DNA from: Hydrogenibacillus schlegelii
GTDB taxonomy: Bacteria; Bacillota; Bacilli; Thermicanales; DSM-22653
NCBI RefSeq assembly: GCF_001653195.1
Contig: NZ_JXBB01000063.1
Span: 1-64,000, forward strand
Reading direction: 5' to 3'
DNA length: 64,000 nucleotides
Numbering within the stretch: position 1 is the stretch's first letter; every line of letters starts with the position of its first letter. A program made the position numbers and the translations under genes. The notes under the pieces were generated by a model. The model did not search any database. It had not been told where the DNA came from and saw only the letters and a program-made list of their open reading frames with translations. Shown here in pieces: positions 17,320 through 24,955 of this stretch.

Positions 17320-18222
17320 ATGGCTGCTTCGACCGAAGAAAAAGAGAAAAAGGCGCCGGCGCCGGAACCGGTAGCGCCGGCGCCGTTTGCCCTCATCGGC
17401 GGCTCGAGCACGTTTTCGCTCGATTTTCCCGGCGGGCTCGGGCGGGAAGACGTCCGGGTGCTTGAGCGGGACGTCGTCTATGAGACGCCGTTCGGCCCGA
17501 GCCCGCCGATGACGCTGGCGGAGGTCGGCGACAAGCGCTTCTGGACGGTGAAAATGCACGGGTGGCGGCCGCCGCACGTGAGCCGGGCGGATGCGTCGCG
17601 GCAGCTTTTCTGGGTGCTCCGGGAGGCGGGCGTCGTCCGCATCTACGCCGAAGGGGGCGTCGGAAGCGTAAACCGCCTGCTGGAGCTTCGGGACGTCATC
17701 ATCCCGGACGATTACATCGATTACACGATGCGGCAGGACGTCTCCCTCGGCAGCCCCTATCTTTTAATCATGCGGGACCCGATCTGCCCGACGGGGACGG
17801 AGATCCTCGCCCGGGCCGCCCGGCGGCGGCTGGAAGGGACGGGCCGCCGGGTGTTCACCCGCGGGGTGTATCTCGTGACGGACGGCCGGCACTTTGAAAG
17901 CCGGGCGGAGGTGCAGGCGTTCCGGCTGATGGGCGCCGACGTCATCGGCCAGAGCCTGGTTCCGGAGGTGTACCTCGCCCGGGAGATCGGCGCCTGTTAT
18001 ACGGGGCTTTATATGGTCGTCAACTACGCGGAGGGCGTCATCCGGGACTGGCGGCACCGGGAGCTGGCGGAGATTTTTTACGAGGAAGCGGTGACGATCG
18101 GCCACATCCTGCTCGATGCCCTCAAGGAAAGCCCGGAAGAAGCCGTCGGCTGCCGCTGCCGGACGCTCCGGAAGGAGACGCTGCTTCAGGAAAAGCGGTT
18201 CGATCCGTCGACGCTCGAGTAG
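17320..18222 (+). CDS. MTAP/PNP-family nucleoside phosphorylase, divergent active site
   Basis: This 300-residue protein has the fold markers of 5'-methylthioadenosine phosphorylase / purine nucleoside phosphorylase: LIGGSSTFSLD, VYETPFGPSP, VIIPDDYIDYTMRQ, and RGVYLVTDGRHFESRAEVQA followed by FRLMGADVIG. Key positions differ from classical MTAP. The phosphate-binding RHG is MHG (residues 79-81), the EGPRFSTRAE motif reads DGRHFESRAE, and the adenine-contacting TDYD is replaced by VNYA (Asn235). The N-terminal 22 residues are a Lys/Glu/Pro/Ala-rich extra tail. It may act on a 6-oxopurine or another nucleoside, or be a phosphorylase relative with altered chemistry. It stands alone, ending at a terminator. 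Confidence 0.75.
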   Translation: MAASTEEKEKKAPAPEPVAPAPFALIGGSSTFSLDFPGGLGREDVRVLERDVVYETPFGPSPPMTLAEVGDKRFWTVKMHGWRPPHVSRADASRQLFWVLREAGVVRIYAEGGVGSVNRLLELRDVIIPDDYIDYTMRQDVSLGSPYLLIMRDPICPTGTEILARAARRRLEGTGRRVFTRGVYLVTDGRHFESRAEVQAFRLMGADVIGQSLVPEVYLAREIGACYTGLYMVVNYAEGVIRDWRHRELAEIFYEEAVTIGHILLDALKESPEEAVGCRCRTLRKETLLQEKRFDPSTLE

Positions 18223-18267
18223 GGCGCGGGACGCCCGGCGCGTGGAGCGGGGGCGGCGACCGCATTG

Positions 18268-18297
18268 CCCGCCGGGAGGCTCCGGCGGGTTTTTTTG
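18268..18297 (+). terminator. Rho-independent terminator
   Basis: A perfect 8-bp stem (CCCGCCGG / CCGGCGGG) with a GAGGCT loop is followed by eight T residues. It ends the transcript of the phosphorylase gene. Confidence 0.88.
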
Positions 18298-18385
18298 CGG
18301 CGTTTTGGCCCGGGTCTTTCGCGTTTGCCGGCGATGAGCGTGATCGGAGCGAAGACGGGCGCCGATGGGGATGGGAGAAAAGCGC

Positions 18386-18413
18386 TTGACGATCCAAGTG
18401 TACTATGTATAAT
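18386..18413 (+). promoter_or_regulatory. Strong sigma-A promoter of the ytrA-like operon
   Basis: TTGACG at 18386-18391, a 16-base spacer and a perfect TATAAT at 18408-18413. The predicted transcript starts near 18420, so translation must begin downstream of the ATG at 18419. Confidence 0.88.
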
Positions 18414-18419
18414 AGAACA
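18399..18419 (+). promoter_or_regulatory. Inverted-repeat operator covering the -10 box
   Basis: TGTACTAT (18399-18406) and ATAGAACA (18412-18419) are inverted repeats matching at seven of eight positions, separated by five bases. They enclose the -10 box, where a bound dimer would block RNA polymerase. The GntR-family regulator encoded directly downstream is the obvious candidate (autoregulation). Confidence 0.7.
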
Positions 18420-18460
18420 TGGGTGTCGAGCGGCGCTCCGGCGGCGAGGAGGTGAACGGC

Positions 18461-18997
18461 GTGTTCGACCTGCAGGGCGAGCCGGGCGTTCCGGTGTACG
18501 AGCAACTGGTGCGGCACATCAAAGGGCTCATCGTCAAGGGACTCCTTCGGCCCGGCGACCGGCTGCCGTCGGTTCGGGACCTTTCGGCTCAGGTGCTCGC
18601 CAACCCCAACACGGTGATGAAGGCCTATCAGGAGCTGGAGCGGCAGGGGGTGATCGCCACGTATCCGGGAAAGGGGACGTTCGTCGCCGAGCGGCCTCCG
18701 GCGGGAGAAGAGCGGATGCAAAAGCTCCGAAGCCGGCTGGACGTGCTTGTCCTGGAGGCGGCGTTCTGGGGCGTCGAGGAGGCGGCGTTTCAGCGCTGGG
18801 TGGCGGAGGCGTATCGTCGGGTGCGGGGCATGGCGCCCGATGGTCGGCCGGAGCCGGCCGGAGCGGCGGCGACGTCAGACCGGGAGGGAAAGGCGGGCCG
18901 GGCGGAAAAGGCGGCACGGGGCGAAGCGCGAGGCGCGGAGGCGGACGGAGGGAGGGACGGCGATGCTGGAAGTGGACGGCGTTCGGAAGGCCTTTGA
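18461..18997 (+). CDS. GntR-family regulator, YtrA subfamily
   Basis: This 178-residue protein has an N-terminal winged helix: PVYEQLVRHIKGLIVKGLL, PGDRLPSVRDLSAQVLANPN and TVMKAYQELERQGVIATYPG followed by KGTFV. It has no large ligand domain, only a short helical C-terminus, which is the YtrA layout. The last 45 residues form a low-complexity Ala/Gly/Arg tail. The GTG at 18461 with GAGGAGGT at 18446 is chosen over the ATG at 18419, which lies at the transcript start. It overlaps the ABC ATPase gene by 35 bases. In B. subtilis, YtrA represses its own ABC-exporter operon, which responds to certain cell-wall antibiotics. Confidence 0.88.
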   Translation: MFDLQGEPGVPVYEQLVRHIKGLIVKGLLRPGDRLPSVRDLSAQVLANPNTVMKAYQELERQGVIATYPGKGTFVAERPPAGEERMQKLRSRLDVLVLEAAFWGVEEAAFQRWVAEAYRRVRGMAPDGRPEPAGAAATSDREGKAGRAEKAARGEARGAEADGGRDGDAGSGRRSEGL

Positions 18998-19850
18998 CGG
19001 CCGGGCGGTGCTGGACGGGGTGACGTTTTCCGCCGCGCCGGGCGAAATCGTCGGCCTCGTCGGGCGAAACGGCGCCGGGAAGACGACGCTCCTTCGGACG
19101 ATGGCCGGCATCTTCCGTCCGGACGCCGGGTCGGTCCGCTACGACGGCCTGGACGTCTACCGGGTGCCGGAGGCGCGGGCGCGGCTCTTTTTCGTGACCG
19201 ACGAGCGGGAGTGGCTCGGCCATTATACGCCGAAGGCGTTTTTGGCGCTGTTTTCCCGGATTTACCCCCGTTTCGACCGGGAGGCGTTCTGGGCGCGGCT
19301 TCGGGCGTTCGACCTTCCGCCGAACCGGAAGGTGCAGACGTTTTCCAAGGGGATGAAGGGGCTGTTTTATCTGTCGCTGGCGCTTTCGACGGGGGCGGAA
19401 GGGCTCCTTCTGGATGAGCCGACGGAGGGGCTCGATCCGATCTACAAAAAAGAGGCGCTGCGCTTGCTCGTCGAGGCGGCGGCGGAGGCCCGGCCGCTCA
19501 TCGTCGTCGCCACCCACCGGCTGGAAGAGCTCGAGGCGATCGCCGACCGGGTGCTCTTTCTCCGGGAAGGGCGGATCGACGGCGAGGTGGCGGTGGAGGC
19601 GCTTCAGACGCGGTACGGGAAGTGGCAGGTGGCGCTCGCGGAAGGGGTCGGGCCGGAGGCGCTCGAGCGGCTTTCGGGGGTGCGGATTCTCGCCCGGACG
19701 GGGCGGGTGATGACGGTGCTCGTCGAGGGGGCGCCGGAGGAGGTGCCGGGGCGGCTCCGGGAAGCCGGCGCGCTGTTCGTCGAGCCGCTTCCGCTCAGGC
19801 TCGAAGACGTGTACGTGAGAAAGCTGGGAGGGACGCCAGATGAAGGGTGA
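18963..19850 (+). CDS. ABC transporter ATPase (YtrB-like)
   Basis: This 295-residue ATPase has Walker A GRNGAGKTTLLRT, a signature of the degenerate form typical of the ABC-2/YtrB group (FSKGMKGLFYLSLALS), Walker B LLLDEPTEGLDP and the H-loop ATHRLEELE. The last 70 residues form the usual C-terminal domain of this group. The ATG at 18963 lies behind a GGAGGGAGGG run. It works with the permease encoded next, overlapping it by 11 bases, under the upstream GntR regulator. Confidence 0.9.
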   Translation: MLEVDGVRKAFDGRAVLDGVTFSAAPGEIVGLVGRNGAGKTTLLRTMAGIFRPDAGSVRYDGLDVYRVPEARARLFFVTDEREWLGHYTPKAFLALFSRIYPRFDREAFWARLRAFDLPPNRKVQTFSKGMKGLFYLSLALSTGAEGLLLDEPTEGLDPIYKKEALRLLVEAAAEARPLIVVATHRLEELEAIADRVLFLREGRIDGEVAVEALQTRYGKWQVALAEGVGPEALERLSGVRILARTGRVMTVLVEGAPEEVPGRLREAGALFVEPLPLRLEDVYVRKLGGTPDEG

Positions 19851-20985
19851 CGCCGGACAGGAAGCCGGACGAAGCGGCCTCCGGCCGCCGCTCGCCGGGC
19901 TCTGGCTGAAGGAAGGGCGGCAGATCGCCGGGGTGACGGCGGCGTTCATCGGCGCGGCGGTGTTCTGGACGGCGATCCGGGTGATGGGCCAGCTCGACGA
20001 CGTCCACTTTAAGATCGAGGAAGGCTTTCCGCCGCCTTACCGGGTGCGGCTGGATTGGCCGTCGTTCTTTTTTCCGGCGTTTGTCCTGTGGCTGGCGATG
20101 GCCCAGCTCGGCGGCGAACGGAGTCGCGGGCTCGACCGGCTGACGTTTTTCTTGCCGTACGCTCGCGGGACGGTCTTCGCGGTCAAGGCGGCCCTCGGCG
20201 CGGCGGTCATCGCGGCGGCGCTTCTTCTTTCGGCTCTGGTCGGTTTCGGACTGGTGGCGGGATCCCCGTATCGGGACGTCGTCGTCTTTGGCCCGGCGCT
20301 CGGGCTGCGGCTGGGGACGCTCTTTGTCGATGCGCTGGCGCTGTATGCGCTGGCGATGCTGATGGGGGCGATCGCCGGAAGCGGCGGGTACCAGGTCGCC
20401 TTGACGATCATCTTCGGCGTCTATCCGGCGGGCGTCATCGGGCTTTTGTACCTGACGGCGGTCGTGCACGTCGAGGCGCTTCATCTGCAGCCGCTGGTGG
20501 AACACTGGGCGCCGGTCGAGTGGTTTCGAGCGCATATGCAGGAGATCGCCGATGCGGTGATCGGCCTGAGTCCGCTGCTCCATTTCGGAGAGTCCTTCTT
20601 CGGGCTTCCAGGCCTCCTCACCGGCGGGGCGGATCCGGCGCAGGAGGCGGCGGCGTTCTGGCGGCTTGTTCCGTACGATCTCGGGATGACGGCGGTGTTT
20701 TTGCTGGCCGGGGCGGCCGGATATGCGGCCAACCGGCTCGAGCTTTCCCGGCGGATGCTCGTCGTGCCGGCGCTTCGGCCGCTTTTTCTCGTCGGCATCC
20801 CGGTTCACTTCGCCCTGCTCGGCGGGCTGATCGCTTCCGGATTGGTCGGCGGACCGATGATCGGCGTGGGGTCGCTCGTCCGGTTTTACTTCGGCGCCGC
20901 CGTCCTCGGCGGGGTCGTCTACTGGGGGACGCGGCAGCGGATCTTCGGTCCGCCGAGGCGGCGAAGGGGGGCGCCGGCCGGCTGA
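19840..20985 (+). CDS. ABC transporter permease (YtrC/ABC-2-like)
   Basis: This 381-residue membrane protein has a first hydrophobic segment near residues 25-45, an extracytoplasmic loop, then further segments grouped as in ABC-2 permeases: FPAFVLWLAMAQLGGERSRG, GLDRLTFFLPYARGTVFAVK and following helices. The motif GLDRLTFFLPYARG resembles the cytoplasmic coupling region of YtrC/YtrD proteins. Its substrate is unknown; a role in envelope stress is suggested by the operon type. The start overlaps the ATPase gene and the gene ends 56 bases before a strong terminator. Confidence 0.84.
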   Translation: MKGDAGQEAGRSGLRPPLAGLWLKEGRQIAGVTAAFIGAAVFWTAIRVMGQLDDVHFKIEEGFPPPYRVRLDWPSFFFPAFVLWLAMAQLGGERSRGLDRLTFFLPYARGTVFAVKAALGAAVIAAALLLSALVGFGLVAGSPYRDVVVFGPALGLRLGTLFVDALALYALAMLMGAIAGSGGYQVALTIIFGVYPAGVIGLLYLTAVVHVEALHLQPLVEHWAPVEWFRAHMQEIADAVIGLSPLLHFGESFFGLPGLLTGGADPAQEAAAFWRLVPYDLGMTAVFLLAGAAGYAANRLELSRRMLVVPALRPLFLVGIPVHFALLGGLIASGLVGGPMIGVGSLVRFYFGAAVLGGVVYWGTRQRIFGPPRRRRGAPAG

Positions 20986-21041
20986 CGCCGCGGTGAGGCC
21001 GCCCGATGCGGCCGATGCTTTCCCGCCTGTGCTTTCCAAAG

Positions 21042-21073
21042 CAAAAGGAGGAGGGCGTTCCCTCCTCCTTTTG
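21042..21073. terminator. Bidirectional rho-independent terminator
   Basis: A perfect 14-bp stem (arms 21042-21055 and 21060-21073) with a CGTT loop has four A-T pairs at its base. The RNA therefore ends in U residues when read from either side. It separates the ytr-like operon from the convergent small gene at 21142-21240. Confidence 0.85.
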
Positions 21074-21141
21074 GTTTGCAGGGTTCGGTTGTGCGAGCGG
21101 CGACGAGGGACGGGGGCGTTCGCCAGTATTCCGCCAGCGGT

Positions 21142-21240
21142 TCAGAGGTTCCACGTCTTGTCTTCGTTGTAGCCGGCGGTGAGGATGAAGAAGATGAGCG
21201 ACGCCAGGATGGCGATGACGATGGACGACTTAAAGAGCAC
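21142..21240 (-). CDS. Very small single-pass membrane peptide (32 residues)
   Basis: The peptide MLFKSSIVIAILASLIFFIL plus a polar tail (TAGYNEDKTWNL) starts at a GTG with GAGGTG eight bases upstream. It has one clear membrane helix and an acidic, aromatic C-terminus. I do not recognise a family. It is divergent from prkA, and its strand ends at the bidirectional terminator. A/T-richer codons than the neighbours and a sensible ribosome binding site suggest a real gene. It could be one of the many tiny sporulation membrane proteins of Bacillales. The 238 bases between it and prkA hold little else beyond the prkA promoter. Confidence 0.6.
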   Translation of the reverse strand: MLFKSSIVIAILASLIFFILTAGYNEDKTWNL

Positions 21241-21408
21241 GGCAGTCACCTCGCATCCGGTTTTCGGCAGCCCGGCCGACGTTTGGACGGGCGGGCGATG
21301 GCTCAGGGGCTGAGACCGCTTTCGTCCAACCGTATTGTACGGCAAATCGGCGAGCGCCACAAGCGGCGCGAAGCGGGCGCAAATTTCAAACACAACCGCC
21401 GGCCGATG

Positions 21409-21417
21409 TGGTATAAT
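21409..21417 (+). promoter_or_regulatory. Extended -10 promoter of prkA
   Basis: TG-G-TATAAT (21409-21417) is a perfect extended -10 element 62 bases before the prkA start. No good -35 box lies at the normal distance. In B. subtilis this gene is sporulation-controlled, so a second sigma factor may also act here; no sigma-E box was convincing. Confidence 0.55.
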
Positions 21418-21478
21418 GACCGTACACCGCCGCCGAAGTCGGTCTTTTAGGAAATATATGGCAAACGGAGGGAGCCGC

Positions 21479-23431
21479 ATGAGCGAGTGGAGCGCGCGAA
21501 TCGGCGAGGCGGGCGGTCCGACGTCGGAAACCCTGGAGCGGCTCTGGTCGCGCCTCGGGGAGTATTATCGGCGGGAAGAAAGCCTCCGCTGGGAGGGGAC
21601 GTTTGCCGAATACCTGGAGATCGTCCGGCGGTCGCCGCATGTGGCGGATTCGGCCCACCGGCGGATCTACCGCATGATCGTCGACGCCGGGGTGGAAGAG
21701 GTCGACGGCCGGAAGCGATATCGCTTTTTCAGCGACGAGCTGTTCGGGCTGGACGAGACGCTGGAAAAGCTCGTCGAAGAATATTTTCACGCGGCGGCGA
21801 TGCGGCTCGACGTGCGAAAGCGCCTTTTGCTTCTCATGGGGCCGGTCGCCGGCGGGAAATCGACGATCGTGACGCTTTTGAAGCGCAGGCTCGAGCGGTA
21901 CACCCGGACGGAGGCGGGGGCGGTCTACGGCCTGAAAGGCTGTCCGATGCACGAGGAGCCGCTCCACCTCGTGCCGCACGAGCTTCGGCCGGAATTTGAA
22001 GCGGCGCTCGGCGTCCGGATCGAAGGGGAGCTCTGCCCGGTCTGCCGCCACCGGCTGGACGAGGAGTACGGCGGCGACATCCACCGGTTTCGCGTCGAAC
22101 GGGTGCTTTTTTCTGAAGCGAAGCGGGTGGGGATCGGGACGTTTTCGCCGTCGGACCCGAAGTCGCAGGACATCGCCGAGCTCACCGGGAGCATCGATCT
22201 GGCGACGATCACGGAGTACGGTGTCGAGTCGGACCCGCGGGCATACCGTTTTGACGGCGAGCTCAACGTGGCCAACCGCGGTTTGATGGAGTTTCAAGAA
22301 ATTTTAAAGAGTGACGAAAAATTCCTCTGGCACCTGTTGTCCCTCACGCAGGAGGGGAATTTTAAGGCGGGGCGCTTTGCCCTGATCAGCGCCGATGAGC
22401 TCGTCGTCGCCCACACGAACGAGGCGGAGTACCGGCGGTTTGTCGCTGACAAGAAAAACGAGGCGCTCCAGTCGCGGATGATCGTCATTCGGGTTCCCTA
22501 TAACCTGAAGGTGCGGGAAGAGGAGCGGATCTATGAAAAGCTTATCCGACAATCGGATTTGCGCGGCGTGCACATCGCACCGCACGCGCTCTACACCGCC
22601 GCTTTTTTCTCGATCTTGACGCGGCTTAAACCGTCGAAGCGACAGGGGATCGATCTCGTGAAAAAGCTCCGGCTCTATGGCGGCGAGGCGGTGGAGGGCT
22701 TAAGCGAGGCAGATCTTCGGGAGCTTCGGGCGGAGCACGATGACGAGGGGATGAGCGGCATCGACCCGCGGTACGTGATCAACCGCATCTCGAGCGCCCT
22801 CATCCGGCGGGACGCGGACTGCATCAACGCCCTCGACGTGCTCCGGGCGATCAAGGACGGCCTCGACCAGCACCCGAGCATCACGAAGGAGGAACGGGAG
22901 CGCTACCTCGAGTTCATCGCCCTGGCGCGGCAGGAGTACGACGAGATCGCGAAGCGGGAAGTGCAAAAGGCGTTCGTTTATTCGTTCGAAGAGGCGGCGC
23001 AGGCGATTTTGAACAACTACCTGGACAACATCGAGGCGTGGTCGCGGCGGCAGAAGCTCCGGGATCCGATCACGGGCGAAGAGGTGGAGCCGGACGAGCG
23101 GCTCATGCGGTCGATCGAAGAGCAGATCGGCGTCTCGGAAAGCGCGAAGAAGGCCTTTCGGGAGGAAATCCTCATCCGCATCTCGGCCTATGCCCGCAAG
23201 GGTCGGCCGTTTACGTACGACAGCCACGAGCGGCTGAAGGAGGCGATCGAGCGGAAGCTCTTCGCCGATCTCAAAGATACGGTGCGGATCACGACGTCGA
23301 GCGTGACGCCGGATGAGGAGCAGCTCCGGAAGGTGAACGAGGTCTCCCGGCGGCTCATCGACGAGTACGGCTACTGCGCGACGTGCGCCAACGAACTCCT
23401 CCGGTACGTCGGCGGGCTTTTGAACCGGTAG
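21479..23431 (+). CDS. prkA: PrkA-family AAA+/serine protein kinase-like protein
   Basis: The 650-residue protein matches PrkA (631 residues in B. subtilis). It shows the HRRIYRMIVDAGVEEVDGRK region, Walker A GPVAGGKSTIV, the zinc-like segment CPMHEEPLHLVP with CPVCR, the DPKSQDIAELTGSIDL motif and the C-terminal PrkA domain (EQIGVSESAKKAFREEIL). PrkA has been described as a serine kinase and as an AAA+ protease-like ATPase needed for normal sporulation. The ATG at 21479 follows CGGAGGGA. It begins the conserved trio prkA-yhbH-spoVR, the counterpart of E. coli yeaG-yeaH-ycgB. Confidence 0.95.
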   Translation: MSEWSARIGEAGGPTSETLERLWSRLGEYYRREESLRWEGTFAEYLEIVRRSPHVADSAHRRIYRMIVDAGVEEVDGRKRYRFFSDELFGLDETLEKLVEEYFHAAAMRLDVRKRLLLLMGPVAGGKSTIVTLLKRRLERYTRTEAGAVYGLKGCPMHEEPLHLVPHELRPEFEAALGVRIEGELCPVCRHRLDEEYGGDIHRFRVERVLFSEAKRVGIGTFSPSDPKSQDIAELTGSIDLATITEYGVESDPRAYRFDGELNVANRGLMEFQEILKSDEKFLWHLLSLTQEGNFKAGRFALISADELVVAHTNEAEYRRFVADKKNEALQSRMIVIRVPYNLKVREEERIYEKLIRQSDLRGVHIAPHALYTAAFFSILTRLKPSKRQGIDLVKKLRLYGGEAVEGLSEADLRELRAEHDDEGMSGIDPRYVINRISSALIRRDADCINALDVLRAIKDGLDQHPSITKEERERYLEFIALARQEYDEIAKREVQKAFVYSFEEAAQAILNNYLDNIEAWSRRQKLRDPITGEEVEPDERLMRSIEEQIGVSESAKKAFREEILIRISAYARKGRPFTYDSHERLKEAIERKLFADLKDTVRITTSSVTPDEEQLRKVNEVSRRLIDEYGYCATCANELLRYVGGLLNR

Positions 23432-23597
23432 CCGGCGGCCGATCGGGGAAAACGGCGGTGAGGCGGGCCCCGGTCGGCCGGGCGGCAGTGGAGGGGTCGC
23501 GGCCCCGGCCTTTTCCCTCGGCGCCGGCGCGGACGCGCGGCGTCGGCACGGGAGCGCAATGTCGGCACGGCCGCGGATCCGGAAAGGAGGGGGGACG

Positions 23598-24773
23598 ATG
23601 GACGAGGGGCTCGTGTTTCGCGAAGACTGGTCGCTTCATCCGAAGGGGCATCTCGATCGGCGGCGCCACGACGCCCGGGTGCGGGAGGCGATCCGGGAGC
23701 GCCTGCCGGATCTTTTGCACGATGAGAGTTTTTTCCTCTCCGACGGCAAGGCGATCGTCCGCATTCCGGTGCGGACGCTGGAGGAGGCGCGCTTTCGCTT
23801 CGATGAGGGCAAGCATCGCCACGTCGGCCAGGGCGCCGGCGGGACGCGGCCGGGGGACGTCGTCGGCCGGGCGGCGGACGGGGCGACCCCGGACGGCGGC
23901 CCCGGCGAGGCGCCGGGGGTCGACTACATCGAGGCGGAAGTGACGCTCGAGGCGGTGGAGGAGGTGCTGTTTTCCGAGCTGACGCTGCCGAACCTTCGGC
24001 CCAAGGCGCCGGAGGCGGTCTCCTCCGACGGGGAGCGGTTTTCGGATTTGCGGAAAAAAGGGGCCTGGGCCAACCTCGACAAGCGCCGGACGGTCTTTCA
24101 GGCGCTCAAGCGGACGCGGCTTCGGGCGGCCCTGGCCGGCCCCGAAAAGGGGGGCGGCGTCGGGGCGGAGCGGGGGCGGGTGGCGCTCCGCCTTACCGAT
24201 GAGGACCTCCGCTTTCGCGCCTACGCTCCGGCGCCCCACGAAGAGGGCCGGGCGGTCGTCTTCGCGATGATGGATACGTCGGGGTCGATGGGGACGTACG
24301 AGAAGGAGATGGCGCGGACGTTTTTCTTCTGGATGACGCGCTTTTTGAAGACGCGCTTCGAGCGGGTGGATCGGGTCTACATCGCCCATCACGCCGAGGC
24401 GAAGGTCGTCGACGAGGAGACGTTTTTCCGCAAGGGGGAAAGCGGCGGGACGGTCGTCTCGTCGGCGTACGCCCTCGCGCTTCGGCTGATCGCGGCGGAA
24501 TATCCGCCGGAGCGGTACAATCTTTACGCGATCCACTTTACCGACGGCGACAACCTGCCCCAAGACAACGCGGAAGCGAGCCGGCTGCTTAAAGCGCTGA
24601 TCGAGCGGACGAACCTCACCGGGTATGCGGAAGTGACCCACTATGCGAAGCGCCGGACGCTCTACGATGAGTTTTTGCCGCTCGCCTCTCCGGCGTTTCG
24701 CCTCGTCCGCCTGCAGGACAAAAGCGACCTGTACGGGGCGCTCCGGCACTTTTTCAGCGAGCGGACGGCGTAA
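23598..24773 (+). CDS. yhbH: YhbH-family protein (DUF444, von Willebrand A-like)
   Basis: This 391-residue protein has almost exactly the length of B. subtilis YhbH. The N-terminal half holds the conserved LEEARFRFDEGKHRHVGQG region. A short Gly/Asp-rich spacer follows. The C-terminal half is a vWA-like domain with a metal-site-like MMDTSGSMGTYEKEMA followed by FFFWMTRFL, and IHFTDGDNLPQDN. It is a stress- and sporulation-linked partner of PrkA whose biochemical role is not settled. AAAGGAGG sits just before the ATG at 23598. Confidence 0.94.
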   Translation: MDEGLVFREDWSLHPKGHLDRRRHDARVREAIRERLPDLLHDESFFLSDGKAIVRIPVRTLEEARFRFDEGKHRHVGQGAGGTRPGDVVGRAADGATPDGGPGEAPGVDYIEAEVTLEAVEEVLFSELTLPNLRPKAPEAVSSDGERFSDLRKKGAWANLDKRRTVFQALKRTRLRAALAGPEKGGGVGAERGRVALRLTDEDLRFRAYAPAPHEEGRAVVFAMMDTSGSMGTYEKEMARTFFFWMTRFLKTRFERVDRVYIAHHAEAKVVDEETFFRKGESGGTVVSSAYALALRLIAAEYPPERYNLYAIHFTDGDNLPQDNAEASRLLKALIERTNLTGYAEVTHYAKRRTLYDEFLPLASPAFRLVRLQDKSDLYGALRHFFSERTA

Positions 24774-24792
24774 ACCGGCGGACGGACGGGGG

Positions 24793-24861
24793 AGGAAGCG
24801 GCAGGCGGCCGGGGGCGAAAGCGGCAGGCGGCCGAGGGCGAAAGCGCCGGGCGGCTCGGGC
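24793..24861 (+). repeat. Three imperfect 23-bp tandem repeats between yhbH and spoVR
   Basis: The unit CGAAAGCGGCAGGCGGCCGA-GGG occurs in the middle (24816-24838). A close copy lies in front of it (24793-24815) and a more diverged one behind it (24839-24861). The block fills most of the short spacer. No hairpin with a T run is present, so it is probably only replication-slippage DNA. Confidence 0.6.
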
Positions 24862-24955
24862 GATTTGGGTTGCTCCGGCCGCTTTCGCCGGCCCCTTGGG
24901 CGGCAGGAGGCGTCGCTTCGAGCGCGAAAGGAACGGGGCATCGGGAGGGAGGGCC

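Noticed and set aside
18419-18460. ATG at 18419 as the start of the GntR regulator
   Set aside because: It lies five bases after the -10 box, at or before the expected transcript start, while the GTG at 18461 has a good ribosome binding site.
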